Below are positions 21,121-33,277 of a DNA stretch of 64,000 nucleotides, piece by piece (position 1 is the stretch's first letter; every line of letters starts with the position of its first letter). The position numbers and the translations under genes are program-made. Source of the stretch: Stenotrophomonas sp. BIO128-Bstrain (lineage in GTDB: Bacteria; Pseudomonadota; Gammaproteobacteria; Xanthomonadales; Xanthomonadaceae); the NCBI RefSeq assembly GCF_030128875.1, contig NZ_CP124620.1, positions 3,855,001 to 3,919,000 on the forward strand. The letters are read 5' to 3'. The notes under the pieces are model-generated. The model did no database searches, was not told where the DNA came from, and was given only the letters and a program-made list of their open reading frames with translations.

Positions 21121-22581
21121 CTACAGCAACGGCGATGCCAAGCGTGCGAAGGCCTCGGGAACACGGTGCCGCCACAGCGAACGCTGGCGATCGTTGTAGA
21201 CCGGCGAGGCGCTGCTGTACTCGGCCAGCAGGATCTCGGCCAGCGCGGCCACGCGGTCGGTATCGCTGATCATCATCGAGAGCTCGAAGTTGAGCCGGAA
21301 GCTGCGGTGGTCGAAGTTGGCACTGCCGACGATGCAGACATCGTCATCGGCGATGAAGGCCTTCGTGTGCAGCATGCGCGGGCCGTACTCGTAGATCTTG
21401 ACGCCTGCCTGCAGCAACTCGTCGAAGTAGGAACGCGCGGCCTGGGTAACGAACCAGGAGTCGCTCATCTTGGGCACCAGCAGGCGCACGTCCAGGCCGC
21501 CGAGTGCGGCCGAGGTCAGCGCCATGCGCGCGGCCTCGCCGGGCACGAAGTAGGGCGTCACCAGCCAGACGCGCTCCTTCGCTTCGTGGATCGCCGCCAC
21601 GTGCAGCCGGTGGATGGTCTCCCATGACGAGTCCGGACCGGACACCAGCACCTGCGCATTGATGCTGCCCTCGCTGCGGCTGGGCATGGTCTCGGGCCAC
21701 AACTGCGCGATGTTGAAGCGCGCCGGCTCCTGGCCGGTGGCGTAGATCCAATCCTCGATGAAGACCAGCTGCAGGCTGCGCACCACGTGGCCACGCAGCC
21801 GCATGTGCAGGTCGCGATACGCATCCGGGCGGACGCTCTCGTCTTCCTCATCGGTGATGTTGATGCCGCCGGTAAAGGCCTGCAGGCCGTCGATGATGAC
21901 GAGCTTGCGGTGCGTGCGCAGGTTCAACCAGGGCCGCTTGAACGGCTTGAGCAGCTGCCGCGGATGGAACCAGACGACTTCGGCACCTGCATCCAGCAGC
22001 GGTTGCAGGAAGCGCTTGCGGATGGATGACGAGCCGACCGCATCGAGCAGCAGGCGCACGCGCACGCCGGCCGCCGCACGCTCGGTCAGCGCATCGCGCA
22101 GCGCGGTGCCGGCGTGGTCCGGATTGAAGATGTAGTACTCCAGGTGCAGGTGGTCCTTGGCCGTGGCCACCGCGGCAAGCAGTGCGCTGTAGGTGGCCGC
22201 GCCATCGACCAGCCACTCCACCTCGGTGGCCGAGCTCGGTGAGAGCCCGGTGGTGGCCTGGGCGATCTTGGCCAGCTCGGTGCAGTCCGCATCCGGCGGG
22301 CAGACGCTGCTGTAGTGCTCCATGCCCGAGCGCGAACGGCCACGGCGCAGGCGCTGTCGTTTCACCTTCTGCGGGCCGAGCAGGTAGTAGATGAACAGCC
22401 CCACGTAGGGCAGGGCGGCCAGCGAGAGGATCCAGCTCAGCGTGGCGACCGGCTCGCGCTTCTGCAGCATGATCCAGCCGATCAACCACAGCAGATAGAG
22501 AATGTAGGCCGCCACCATCAGCGGGCGCAGGTGCGGGATGGCGTCGAGCCAGTCCCCGAAGAGATCGAAGGTTGCGAGCAT
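21121..22581 (-). CDS. cls: Cardiolipin synthase (phospholipase D superfamily)
   Basis: Joins phosphatidylglycerol units to make cardiolipin at the inner membrane. The 486-residue protein has two N-terminal membrane helices (about 17-38 and 47-69) and two complete HKD motifs: H224-K226-D231 (HRKLVIID) and H405-K407-D412 (HTKAFIAD), the second followed by GSANFDHRSF. This is the ClsA-type layout. The ATG at 22581 gives the normal N-terminus. Confidence 0.94.
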   Translation of the reverse strand: MLATFDLFGDWLDAIPHLRPLMVAAYILYLLWLIGWIMLQKREPVATLSWILSLAALPYVGLFIYYLLGPQKVKRQRLRRGRSRSGMEHYSSVCPPDADCTELAKIAQATTGLSPSSATEVEWLVDGAATYSALLAAVATAKDHLHLEYYIFNPDHAGTALRDALTERAAAGVRVRLLLDAVGSSSIRKRFLQPLLDAGAEVVWFHPRQLLKPFKRPWLNLRTHRKLVIIDGLQAFTGGINITDEEDESVRPDAYRDLHMRLRGHVVRSLQLVFIEDWIYATGQEPARFNIAQLWPETMPSRSEGSINAQVLVSGPDSSWETIHRLHVAAIHEAKERVWLVTPYFVPGEAARMALTSAALGGLDVRLLVPKMSDSWFVTQAARSYFDELLQAGVKIYEYGPRMLHTKAFIADDDVCIVGSANFDHRSFRLNFELSMMISDTDRVAALAEILLAEYSSASPVYNDRQRSLWRHRVPEAFARLASPLL

Positions 22582-22635
22582 GGCCGGATGATAGCGGGCG
22601 GCGTGGCGCTGGCGCGTATCCACAGGCGGTGGCAC

Positions 22636-22667
22636 AAAAAAAACGCCCCTGTTTCCAGGGGCGTTTT
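22636..22667 (-). terminator. Rho-independent terminator after exbD2
   Basis: A 12-bp stem AAAACGCCCCTG/CAGGGGCGTTTT with a TTTC loop is followed on the minus strand by eight T residues. It closes the tonB-exbBD transcript 30 bases after exbD2 and separates it from cls. Confidence 0.9.
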
Positions 22668-22696
22668 CCAGTCGCGTCATGACTGCGTCTTGCGTA

Positions 22697-23110
22697 TTAC
22701 TGCTGTACGAAGCCGATCTTCTTCATCTGAGCATTCTTCGCGGCAGCCAACACCTTGGCCATCACGTCGTACTCGGAGTCCGGGCTGGCATCGATGCGCA
22801 GTTCCGGCTGGTTGGTCGGATCACGCTGCACTTCCTGCTCCATACGCTGCTGCAGTTCGCTCACAGCGACGGGGCTGTTGTTCCACGACACCTGGTTGCT
22901 GGCGTCCACCTTCAGCTCGATCGGCGGCGGCGGTTCGACAGTCACCGGCGGTGGGTTGAGCACGCGCTGCGGCAGGTCAACGGCGATCGGGTACGTCATG
23001 ATCGGCGCGGTGACGATGAAGATGATCAGCAGCACCAGCATCACGTCCACGAGGGGCGTGACGTTGATGTCGGCCATGGGGCCTTTGTTACCACCAGTAC
23101 TGAACGCCAT
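22697..23110 (-). CDS. exbD2: ExbD-family biopolymer transport protein, second copy
   Basis: A 137-residue inner-membrane protein with one helix ([20 protein letters not shown], carrying the proton-conducting Asp) after [11 protein letters not shown], and a periplasmic domain. It starts three bases after exbD1 and is a diverged duplicate of it. In X. campestris the equivalent exbD2 was reported as dispensable for iron uptake but needed for other functions. Whether the same holds here is not visible. Confidence 0.93.
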   Translation of the reverse strand: MAFSTGGNKGPMADINVTPLVDVMLVLLIIFIVTAPIMTYPIAVDLPQRVLNPPPVTVEPPPPIELKVDASNQVSWNNSPVAVSELQQRMEQEVQRDPTNQPELRIDASPDSEYDVMAKVLAAAKNAQMKKIGFVQQ

Positions 23111-23113
23111 GGC

Positions 23114-23539
23114 TTACTGCCCCTTCTCTTTGGTGGCGACGAAGCCAACGTCGAGCATGCCCTGTTCCTGCGCGATCTTCGTCATCTCATTGATGACGCG
23201 CATCTTGGTGGTGCGGTCACCACGCAGGTTGAGGGGCGGCTGCGGGGTCTGCTGGGCGGCGGTCGCCAAGCGCGACTCGAGCGTCTGCTTGTCGATTTCC
23301 TCGTCGTTCCAGTAGATCGAGCCGTCTTCCTTGACTGCCAAGGTGATCGGGCTCGAACGCTTCTCAGCGTCTTCCGGATTCTGCACCAGGTTGGCCTCAG
23401 GCAGATCCACCTTGACCTTGTGGGACATCAGGGGCGCCGTGATGATGAAGATGATCAGCAGCACCAGCATCACGTCCACGAGGGGCGTAACGTTGATGTC
23501 GGCCATGGGGCCGCCGCTGTTACCACTACTGAAAGCCAT
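23114..23539 (-). CDS. exbD1: ExbD biopolymer transport protein, first copy
   Basis: A 141-residue partner of ExbB that couples the proton gradient to TonB. It has the ExbD/TolR core [20 protein letters not shown] with the membrane Asp, then a periplasmic domain (KVKVDLPEAN..., LNLRGDRTTKMRVINEMT). It lies 57 bases after exbB and three bases before exbD2 in one operon. Confidence 0.94.
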   Translation of the reverse strand: MAFSSGNSGGPMADINVTPLVDVMLVLLIIFIITAPLMSHKVKVDLPEANLVQNPEDAEKRSSPITLAVKEDGSIYWNDEEIDKQTLESRLATAAQQTPQPPLNLRGDRTTKMRVINEMTKIAQEQGMLDVGFVATKEKGQ

Positions 23540-23596
23540 AACGGGCTCCGTCTAGATCGTGTTGACTACGTTCTCGCTGGGTGACGCGCGTCGCTA

Positions 23597-24355
23597 TTAG
23601 CGAACGCGCGAACCGGTGGCGAAGAAGTCGTGCAGGTCGTGAGCGAACGTATCGAACTTGCTGATCGTGGCGCTGTTGATCTTGCTGAAGAAGTTGAAGG
23701 CGAACACGGCCGGGATAGCCACGAACAGACCGATGGCGGTCATGATCAGTGCTTCACCCACCGGGCCGGCAACGGCGTCGATCGAGGCGGAACCGGTGGC
23801 ACCGATCTTGATCAGCGCGCCGTAGATGCCCCACACGGTACCCAGCAGACCCACGAACGGAGCGGTTGCGCCGACGGTGGCCAGCAGGGTCATGCCCGAC
23901 TGCAGGTTGTTGCTTTCGCGGGTCACGGCCTGACGCAGGGCGCGATCGACGAACTCCGAACGGCTCAGGTTCTCACCCAGGCCACCGGAGGTGCCGCCTT
24001 CCGAACGCTGGTGGTGCGCAGCAGCCTGTGCAGCGTCCAGAGCGATCTTGGAGAAGGGCTCCGAAGCCGGCTGTTCTTCCATCGCGCGGATGGCGTCCTG
24101 GGCGTTCGGGGTATCCCAGAACAGGCTCACGACCTTGTCGGCAGCAGCCTTCAGACGGGTGGCGCGGAAGATGTTGATGACGGTCCAGTACCAGGACATG
24201 GCCGACATAATGATCAGGGTCAGCAGCACGACCCAGGAGACGGCGAAGTCACCCGGCTGGGTGGTCATCTCGTGGATCAGGTGCTCGAAGCCCATCTGCG
24301 ACAGGGCGTTGGAGTTGCCCCCGGCAGCAGCGGCGATGAAAAGTTCCTGCAGCAT
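23597..24355 (-). CDS. exbB: ExbB proton channel (MotA/TolQ/ExbB family)
   Basis: A 252-residue inner-membrane protein with three helices (about 35-57, 155-180 and 200-225). The conserved MotA/TolQ/ExbB region reads GLLGTVWGIYGALIKIG, then GPVGEALIMTAIGLFVAIPA. It forms the stator with the two ExbD proteins and powers TonB-dependent uptake through the receptors in this window and elsewhere. Confidence 0.95.
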   Translation of the reverse strand: MLQELFIAAAAGGNSNALSQMGFEHLIHEMTTQPGDFAVSWVVLLTLIIMSAMSWYWTVINIFRATRLKAAADKVVSLFWDTPNAQDAIRAMEEQPASEPFSKIALDAAQAAAHHQRSEGGTSGGLGENLSRSEFVDRALRQAVTRESNNLQSGMTLLATVGATAPFVGLLGTVWGIYGALIKIGATGSASIDAVAGPVGEALIMTAIGLFVAIPAVFAFNFFSKINSATISKFDTFAHDLHDFFATGSRVR

Positions 24356-24416
24356 GACGCTTACCTTTGTTGTGTGTGGTGATAAAGGGTATTGCTAGAA
24401 ATAACCGCTAGAGGCG

Positions 24417-24439
24417 GTGGCCGGCGGGCCACCGGCCAC
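24417..24439 (-). other. Stem-loop in the tonB-exbB intergenic region
   Basis: GTGGCCGG/CCGGCCAC forms a perfect 8-bp stem with a 7-base loop immediately after the tonB stop codon. No T run follows, so it is more likely an mRNA-stability or processing element than a full terminator. Confidence 0.4.
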
Positions 24440-24441
24440 TA

Positions 24442-25110
24442 TCAGTTCAGCGCAAAGTTGACCGGGACGCGAACGCGACCTGCGACCTTCTTCCCGCCCG
24501 ATTCCGCGGAACGGAAGCTCCACTTGCGAGCTGCTTCCATGGCGGCGCGGTCAAGGTCACGGTTACGGCTGGACTTCTCGACCGACACATTGGTGACGTT
24601 GCCATTGGCATCGACGTCAATGATCAGGATGACTTCACCCTGGATACCAGCACGGAACGCGGCCGGCGGGTAACGCGGGGGGTTCATGTTCTTCGACGAG
24701 ATGTCGACGCTTGCCTCAATGGTGCTCGGCGGCTGCGGCGGCGACGGCGGCGAAGGCGGCGTGACGATGTCGGTCGGACGCGGGTCCGGGATATCGACCA
24801 CAGGAGCCTGCGGCGGCGGCGGAACCGGGGACGGCTTCGGCGGCGACAGGTTCTTGACCGGCGGCGGCGGAGTGTCATCCGGCGGCGGCGGCGGCGGCGG
24901 CGGTGGGGGCGGCGGCGGAGCGTCGACCAGGGTCACCATGATGTTGCGTTCTTTCTCCGCGACGGCCTTGGGAGCCACAGCCGGGATCAGAAGCATCATG
25001 AAGGCGGCGAGATGCAGTGCGATTACAAAAGCGATACCCACGATACGCGGCCAGGAGAGGCCGGTGTCATCGCGTTGTTCGTACCTGTGAACGACTAGTT
25101 GTTCCGTCAT
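24442..25110 (-). CDS. tonB: TonB energy-transducing protein
   Basis: Spans the periplasm and passes energy from ExbBD to outer-membrane receptors. The 222-residue protein has one N-terminal helix (WPRIVGIAFVIALHLAAFMM), a run of 13 prolines followed by a Pro/Lys/Ser spacer (about 65-130), and the C-terminal TonB domain (YPPAAFRAGIQGEVILIIDV... RKWSFRSA). I chose the ATG at 25110 (MTEQLVVHRYEQRDD), which gives the length known from Xanthomonas; in-frame starts up to 25161 add 17 residues without a ribosome site. First gene of tonB-exbB-exbD1-exbD2. Confidence 0.94.
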   Translation of the reverse strand: MTEQLVVHRYEQRDDTGLSWPRIVGIAFVIALHLAAFMMLLIPAVAPKAVAEKERNIMVTLVDAPPPPPPPPPPPPPDDTPPPPVKNLSPPKPSPVPPPPQAPVVDIPDPRPTDIVTPPSPPSPPQPPSTIEASVDISSKNMNPPRYPPAAFRAGIQGEVILIIDVDANGNVTNVSVEKSSRNRDLDRAAMEAARKWSFRSAESGGKKVAGRVRVPVNFALN

Positions 25111-25207
25111 GCGCCAAGAGCTCATTAGTGGGGCCGGGATACCCGGGGACAGGTAGCCCATGATCAGCGGTGCATGACACCGCAGGAACCTCCAAGCTTA
25201 TACCAAT

Positions 25208-25244
25208 CCTGAGCGCCTGCGCATCACTTGTGCAGGCATTCAGG
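25208..25244 (-). terminator. Stem-loop between the TPR gene and tonB
   Basis: CCTGA..GCCTGC and GCAGGC..TCAGG pair across an 11-base loop, 13 bases after the TPR stop codon. The stem is long and positioned as a terminator for that gene, but no T run follows. Confidence 0.4.
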
Positions 25245-25256
25245 CGTTATTCCTAC

Positions 25257-26453
25257 TTACTTCAGGTTGATGATTTTCTTCGCATCCGCCTGGTTCTTCA
25301 CACCCTTCGCCAGCGCTTGCTGGGCGGCCTGCTTGGCCTCCGGAATGCGACCTTCCGAATGCAGCACGCGTGCCAGATTCAGGTAGGTCTCGCCATCCTT
25401 GGAAAGCGGGGCAGCCTTCTGCCACGCCTCGATCGCCTTGTCCGCCTGCTGCGGCTCGGAGTAGTAGTACGCCTGGGCCAGTGCCAGGTATACCTGATAA
25501 TCCGGCTTCAGGATGTTTTTCTGCAGGCCATCATTGATAACGGCAATGACGTCCTTTTCTTTGTTCTCGCTGTTGGCGTAGATCGAGTACAGCTGCTTGT
25601 ACTCGCGCTCGTCGGTCAGCTGGCCGGCTGCGTACAGCTTGGCCATGACCGCGCCGGCCTTGTCCATCTGGTCGGCCTGCATGTACATGCTGGCCAGGTT
25701 CAGCTGGGCCTTCTTGTCGTTCGGGTTCTTGGCAGCCAGCGTTTCAGCCTGCTTGACCGCTTCGCCGGTCTGGCCGGCTTCGGCCATGGCGGCCATCAGC
25801 AACTGGTTCCAGTTGTCCTTCGGCTCGGGCGAGCCGGCGATGGCCTGCTGCAGCACCGGGATGGCCTCGGCATAGCGCTCGGCCTGGTACAGCGCCTGGC
25901 CCTTGGCGATCAGCTCTTCGGGCTTGTTCGACTTGGTCTCGGCGAAGTACTTGTCCAGGGTCGCCAGGCCTTCGTTGATCTGGTCGTCCTGCAGCTGCAG
26001 CTGACCCAGCATCAGCATCGACTGGTAATGGCCGTTGTTGTCCAGGCCGCCGAGCTGCAGCACCTGCTCGAGGTACTTCTTGGCCGAGGCGACGTCGTCC
26101 AGCTGGTAGGCCGCCTGCGAGGCGAGCTGCGCGGCGAGCGACTTGTCGTAGGTGTTGGCGGCGGGATTGGCCAGGATTTCGTCGGCCTGCGCGCGCGTCT
26201 CCGGGAACTTCTGGTCGTTGTAGCTGTCAATCATTTTCTGCAGCTTCGGGCCGACCTTGGCCGAGGACTTCTGCTCCGGCTCCTGGCGGGTCGCGTTCGG
26301 GTAGAGCACTTCGGCCTTGGCCTGCTTCTTCCCACCACGCGCGCCACGCTCCGACGAGCGGGCCTGGGCGAAGGCATCGGTGATCATGGCGCCACTTACA
26401 GCGGTCGCGATGAGGACGGAAAGGACGGCTTGCTTGTGGTTGCTGAAAATCAT
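25257..26453 (-). CDS. Periplasmic tetratricopeptide-repeat protein
   Basis: A 398-residue exported TPR protein. The signal peptide is MIFSNHKQAVLSVLIATAVS...DAFAQ (about 1-30), followed by a basic Gly/Lys/Gln segment and about seven TPR-like helical pairs (for example PEELIAKGQALYQAERYAEA, KAQLNLASMYMQADQMDKAG, GETYLNLARVLHSEGRIPEA). TPR proteins mediate protein contacts; the partner is unknown. It lies just upstream of tonB on the same strand, but a stem-loop and a 146-base gap to the tonB start separate them. Confidence 0.85.
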   Translation of the reverse strand: MIFSNHKQAVLSVLIATAVSGAMITDAFAQARSSERGARGGKKQAKAEVLYPNATRQEPEQKSSAKVGPKLQKMIDSYNDQKFPETRAQADEILANPAANTYDKSLAAQLASQAAYQLDDVASAKKYLEQVLQLGGLDNNGHYQSMLMLGQLQLQDDQINEGLATLDKYFAETKSNKPEELIAKGQALYQAERYAEAIPVLQQAIAGSPEPKDNWNQLLMAAMAEAGQTGEAVKQAETLAAKNPNDKKAQLNLASMYMQADQMDKAGAVMAKLYAAGQLTDEREYKQLYSIYANSENKEKDVIAVINDGLQKNILKPDYQVYLALAQAYYYSEPQQADKAIEAWQKAAPLSKDGETYLNLARVLHSEGRIPEAKQAAQQALAKGVKNQADAKKIINLK

Positions 26454-26555
26454 CTTTCACCTCGATCGAACCGCCGCAGCGGCATCAAAACGGACTGTCA
26501 GAAAAATCTGAGCCGCCAAACGTATCAGAAACTGATGGCGTGAGAAATCGTTTCC

Positions 26556-26574
26556 GATGCTGCAATACAGCATC
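26556..26574. terminator. Short hairpin downstream of the M48 protease gene
   Basis: GATGCTG/CAGCATC with a 5-base loop lies 22-40 bases beyond the protease stop. The only T run (TTTT) is on the plus strand, so termination for the minus-strand gene is weakly supported. Confidence 0.3.
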
Positions 26575-26595
26575 TTTTGGTCGCATACGGGCGCG

Positions 26596-27402
26596 TCAGC
26601 CACACTTCGGACGACGCCCGTCCGCCTGGGCTTGTTGGTATACACCACTCAGGGAGGGCGCGTCTCGCTGCAATTCCCGGATGCGGTTGGCCGGATCGGG
26701 GTGGGTGGACAGCCACTGCGGTGACCGGCCGCCGCTGGCAGCCATCATGTTCTGCCACAGATCGACCGCCTGGGCCGGGTTGAAACCGGCCTCGGCCATC
26801 AGGCGCTGGCCGACGATATCGGCCTCGCTTTCCTGGGTCCGCGAGCCTGGCAGGAGGAAGGCCGCCTGGGCACCGGCGCCGCCGAGCTGGCTGACGGTAC
26901 TGGCCGCTCCCTCGCCGTAGGCCGCGCCTGCCAGCGCGCCGAGGACCGACAGCCCGGTCTGCGCACCCATCTGGCGGGTGATGCGTTCTTCGTGGTGGCG
27001 GGAGATCACGTGCCCGATCTCGTGGCCGATGACGGCGGCCAGCTGATCCTGGTTCTTGGCGACGGTGAAGATGCCGGTATTGACCCCGACCTTGCCGCCG
27101 GGCAAAGCGAACGCGTTGGGTTCCTTGTCGACCATCAGGGCCGTCTCCCACCGTACGCCACGGTACTGTGCGGGAAGCTGAGCGACCAGCGCATTCACCA
27201 CGCACTGGACGTAGGCGTTCTGCTTCGGGTCGGTGCTCAACGTACCTTTGGACTTGGTCTCGGTAAACGCCTGCGCGCCCAGCTGGTCCAGCTCGGCCTG
27301 CGATACCCCGCCCACCATCTGGCGGCGGCCGGTGGGTGAGGTGGTGGTGGCGCACGCGCTCACCAGCATGGCGATGGCAATTCCCAACAGCACTGGTTTC
27401 AT
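26596..27402 (-). CDS. M48-family lipoprotein metalloprotease (LoiP/Oma1-like)
   Basis: A 268-residue zinc protease anchored as a lipoprotein (lipobox LVSAC, Cys17). The zinc motif is H127-E128-IG-H131 (GHEIGHVISRHHEER) and the third ligand lies in QESEADIVG. The family is involved in envelope protein quality control. GGGGGATCGCAC precedes the ATG at 27402, and the lipobox supports this start over longer frames. Confidence 0.92.
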   Translation of the reverse strand: MKPVLLGIAIAMLVSACATTTSPTGRRQMVGGVSQAELDQLGAQAFTETKSKGTLSTDPKQNAYVQCVVNALVAQLPAQYRGVRWETALMVDKEPNAFALPGGKVGVNTGIFTVAKNQDQLAAVIGHEIGHVISRHHEERITRQMGAQTGLSVLGALAGAAYGEGAASTVSQLGGAGAQAAFLLPGSRTQESEADIVGQRLMAEAGFNPAQAVDLWQNMMAASGGRSPQWLSTHPDPANRIRELQRDAPSLSGVYQQAQADGRRPKCG

Positions 27403-27473
27403 GTGCGATCCCCCGTGTTCATATGCGCAGTGTGGAACGTGGCGACGTAAATTTTCGTCAAGCCGCGTAGTCG

Positions 27474-28325
27474 TTATTGGATGCCCAGGAACATGAGGGC
27501 GGCCAGGGCAATGCCGTTGTTCAACGCATGCGCGGCGATCGGCGCCCACAAGGTGCCGGTGCGCTGGTAGAGCCAGGCGAAGGCGGCGCCCATGCCGCCA
27601 TAGACCAGCCACAGCTGGGCGATTTCCCATGGGCCGTTGGCGCTGGTACCGGGAATTTCATGCACCAGGGCGAAGGCCAGGCTGCTCAGCAACATGCCCA
27701 GCAGCGGCCGGCCGGCCTGCCACAGGCGACCGAACAGCACCCGGCGGAACAGCAGTTCCTCATAGGCCGGAGCAAGCACCACGGCAAACAGCGCCAGGAA
27801 CCAGGGGAAGCGCGTCATCGCCTGTTCCATCAGCGCCAGGTTGGTCGGCACCGGCTCGATACCGCCCTGTTTGGCCAGCCACGCGATCAGATTGCTGCCG
27901 ACGATCACCCCGGTGGCGACCAGTAGTGTCCACCCCCAGGTGGAAGGGCGACGGGCGGCCTGGAACGACAGCGCCCGTTCGGCGGGCGTGGCCCGACGAC
28001 GGAAGAAATACAGCACCAGTGCCGCGCCACCGGTGGCGACCAGCGCCATCAGGATCTGGGCGAGGGCACCGGGTTGTCCGAGCTGCTGGGCAAGACCGGC
28101 GACCGCGGACGCATCCGCACCGTCGCGCGCCGCCTGGTAACCGACGATCGCACCGCGGTAGAGCCCCCAGGCCAAGCCGCTGATCAGACTGAGCGAGAGC
28201 AGCACCGCCACGCCGATGCCCAGATCGATGAAGAACCCTGCAAGCGGAGAACCCGGCCTGCGCGGTGATGATGGAACAGCGGGGGGAAGCGGAGGCGTCA
28301 TGGACGCCGGGGGGGTAACGGACAT
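27474..28325 (-). CDS. CPBP-family intramembrane glutamic protease
   Basis: A 283-residue polytopic membrane protein of the CAAX protease/bacteriocin-processing (ABI) family. Motif 1 is Glu189-Glu190-xxx-Arg194 (YEELLFRR), motif 2 is FALVHE with its His, and motif 3 is HALNN. The N-terminal 25 residues are Pro-rich and cytosolic. Substrate unknown. Confidence 0.87.
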   Translation of the reverse strand: MSVTPPASMTPPLPPAVPSSPRRPGSPLAGFFIDLGIGVAVLLSLSLISGLAWGLYRGAIVGYQAARDGADASAVAGLAQQLGQPGALAQILMALVATGGAALVLYFFRRRATPAERALSFQAARRPSTWGWTLLVATGVIVGSNLIAWLAKQGGIEPVPTNLALMEQAMTRFPWFLALFAVVLAPAYEELLFRRVLFGRLWQAGRPLLGMLLSSLAFALVHEIPGTSANGPWEIAQLWLVYGGMGAAFAWLYQRTGTLWAPIAAHALNNGIALAALMFLGIQ

Positions 28326-28392
28326 CGGATTCCTGGCATCGGGGGGCGATGGCCGGCCAGGGTCGCCCCCGGCCGGCCTTGCCCCGATTGTG

Positions 28393-32063
<3,671 letters not shown>

Positions 32064-32132
32064 GCGGAAGATCGACGCCGCGCCGGGCGGCAGAGGGGTA
32101 GCGGGGAATCGATCAGCTTACTGCATTGCCCT

Positions 32133-32148
32133 GGTTCCACGTGGTGCA
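32133..32148. promoter_or_regulatory. parS: Degenerate parS-like site 3
   Basis: GGTTCCACGTGGTGCA keeps the CCACGTGG core and the left half but loses part of the right half. It is weaker than the other sites and reported because of its position in the cluster. Confidence 0.45.
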
Positions 32149-32307
32149 AGCAGCCCTGGAAGTGCGCCGCCGTACAGTCCCCGGCGTTTCACCCAGCCCC
32201 GGGAGGAAGTGCCGGGCCCCGGCGGACGATGGCGAACCCCACTGCCCGATGTGGAGCAGGGCAGTGCAAGGCGGACGAGGCGGCGTAGGGGACTCACTCA
32301 GGCGTGC

Positions 32308-32323
32308 CGTACCACGTGGAACA
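32308..32323. promoter_or_regulatory. parS: parS-like site 4
   Basis: CGTACCACGTGGAACA has two changes from the consensus, both in the left half. Confidence 0.65.
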
Positions 32324-32592
32324 TGCCCGTCGACCTCCACCCGGAGGCTCGAGAACGCGCTCAATTTCTTCAATTCTGAGGCTCGTCCAGGCCCATGGTG
32401 CTGCAGATTTCAAGAAATCCGGGGCGTTTTCCAGGGCGCCCAGCAGCCCGATCAGTACGTCCGAGCGGGATTGTTTGAATTCTGCGCGCGTCGCCGAAGC
32501 GCACCCCGTCAGAAATGAAGGACGCTCGCGCAGACCCAAACGAGACTGTCCACATCCCCCATGTATGAGTTATGCACAACCTAAGGGCAATC

Positions 32593-32786
32593 TGTGGATA
32601 AAAAGAGGCCTTGGAACAGGCTTTAAAGATACCCACAGGATCACCCCCAGGCTCAGGCCCTGTTTTACCGGGGGTTTCGAGGCCCTAATTCTCTTTGTAA
32701 CCAACCATTTAACCTACTTTTCAACCAAATCTGGCCCTACCACCACCACCTAGCTTTAGATTTATATACAGTTTTTAAAAGCATAG
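32593..32786 (+). repeat. Origin-like inverted repeat, arm A (recF-dnaN gap)
   Basis: Collinear with the reverse complement of 34393-34586 over an equal length with only small indels. Matching blocks are TGTGGATAAAA at the outer end, TAAAG-N-TA-N-CCACA, GGGTTTCGAGG (32672-32682), and a 57-base block at 32730-32786 that I count as about 86% identical (TCTGGCCCTACCA...AGCTTT...GATTTAT...AAAGCATAG). In arm B the last block ends 14 bases before the dnaN start codon. Confidence 0.88.
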
Positions 32787-33100
32787 AGCTGTGATTCAGC
32801 GGCAGAAAGCCGACTCGTCGCGGCGCTCCAGATCTGGAGAGAACTCTGTCCTGGTTCGCAGTGGCGGCTTAACAGGATTCGCGCGATTGGCGGCGGGCAG
32901 GCGCTACCGAGCCACTTTTGCACCTGCGTTCGATAACGATCACCCCATCGCAAGATCGCTACTGGTTTGTGAGCGCAGCGAGGATGCGAATCGCGTGTGC
33001 CGGTGGCGACCTTGGTTCACGTGGCCGGTAACCATGGAGATCGGCCTTCACCCCCTACCCATGAAGCAGGCCTGCGTGTGCGGATACCCGGTCAGACAAG

Positions 33101-33146
<46 letters not shown>

Positions 33147-33180
33147 AAGCAAGCATCTCCGAGGTTCAACGCTACGACGA

Positions 33181-33196
33181 TGCTCCACGTGGAACA
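33181..33196. promoter_or_regulatory. parS: parS-like site 5
   Basis: TGCTCCACGTGGAACA has one change from the consensus. It lies just beyond the dnaN terminator. Confidence 0.8.
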
Positions 33197-33211
33197 TCGT
33201 TTCTTTCGCCC

Positions 33212-33238
33212 AAAAAGAAACCCGGCAGTGCCGGGCTT
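33212..33238 (-). terminator. Rho-independent terminator after dnaN
   Basis: On the minus strand AAGCCCGGCACTGCCGGGTT forms a GC-rich hairpin followed by CTTTTT. It lies 40-66 bases after the dnaN stop, between two parS-like sites. Confidence 0.75.
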
Positions 33239-33250
33239 CTCAAACAACTC

Positions 33251-33266
33251 GGTTCCACGTGGAACC
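33251..33266. promoter_or_regulatory. parS: parS-like site 6
   Basis: GGTTCCACGTGGAACC is a perfect 16-bp palindrome differing from the consensus only at the two end bases. It lies between the dnaN stop and its terminator. Confidence 0.78.
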
Positions 33267-33277
33267 AGCGCGCCAGG

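Noticed and set aside
24890..24940. GGC-repeat tract in tonB as a mobile or regulatory repeat
   Set aside because: It encodes the poly-proline run of TonB and is explained by that.
32294..32539. An 81-codon minus-strand frame starting at TTG in the recF-dnaN gap
   Set aside because: Rare start codon, no ribosome site, and the frame runs through a parS-like site. A short gene cannot be excluded but is not supported.
33009..33026. TTGGTTCACGTGGCC as another parS site
   Set aside because: Only the CACGTGG core fits; half the palindrome is lost.
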